DNA of 5,011 nt, taken from assembly GCA_009774395.1 (NCBI GenBank), contig VSNQ01000207.1, positions 1-5,011 on the forward strand. The letters are read 5' to 3'. The translations under genes were made by a program, and so were the position numbers. Position 1 is the first letter of the stretch; each line of letters begins with the position of its first letter. The stretch is from Lachnospiraceae bacterium. GTDB taxonomy: Bacteria; Bacillota; Clostridia; Lachnospirales; Lachnospiraceae. Below the pieces are notes generated by a model. That model worked only from the letters and a program-made list of their open reading frames with translations, was not told the DNA's origin and did no database searches. Positions 4,987 to 5,011 of this stretch are shown here, piece by piece.

Positions 4987-5011
4987 AAAACGAAAGTCCC
5001 TAGTTTTAGAT
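4985..5011 (-). terminator. Possible 3' half of a terminator of an upstream gene, cut by the window edge
   Basis: The minus strand reads AAAACTAGGGACTTT, then CG and six T residues (4990-4985). This has the shape of the descending arm and U tract of an intrinsic terminator whose ascending arm would lie beyond 5011. If so, a minus-strand gene ends just upstream and ackA starts a new transcription unit. The matching arm cannot be seen, so this is tentative. Confidence 0.3.

Overview
The window looks like chromosomal DNA from a low- to moderate-GC anaerobic Firmicute, most likely a Clostridia/Lachnospiraceae-type bacterium. This is inferred from the clostridial style of acetate kinase, the two-subunit [4Fe-4S] class I fumarase, strong GGAGG ribosome binding sites, AT-rich spacers, and a tRNA gene without an encoded CCA. 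I cannot name a genus. Every supported gene is on the minus strand, so transcription runs from position 5011 towards position 1.

Right half (about 3151-4876, with fumA down to 2309): a tight cluster ackA - ybaK-type deacylase - fumA, with gaps of 15 and 27 bases. It codes for acetate kinase (ATP from acetyl phosphate), a Cys-tRNA(Pro)-type editing deacylase, and the alpha subunit of class I fumarase. A candidate -10 box and a possible half-terminator upstream of ackA suggest transcription starts there.

Middle (1901-2308): about 400 bases with no intact gene, sitting where fumB would be expected directly after fumA. It holds a 12-bp inverted repeat that includes the fumA stop codon, two diverged direct repeats, a palindrome, a 120-bp MITE-like element (terminal inverted repeats plus a 7-bp target duplication), and a short reading frame that looks like the tail of a broken gene.

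Left-centre (716-1900): the most unusual gene, one 394-residue reading frame joining a complete SGNH/GDSL-type hydrolase domain (about 1-210) to a complete fumarase beta subunit (217-394). FumA and this fusion should together supply both halves of the class I fumarase. Hand counts of sampled lines put the SGNH part near one third GC, against about 45-50% in ackA and fumA, which suggests a different origin.

Left end (1-600): a tRNA-Ser(GCU) with a consensus promoter and a U-tract terminator. Beyond it are two tandem promoters with A-tract UP-like sequences that point out of the window, probably towards a strongly expressed gene such as an rRNA operon (inference only). No CRISPR array, complete insertion sequence or phage gene is visible. 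The most novel items are the SGNH-FumB fusion and the repeat-rich spacer that separates the two fumarase halves.
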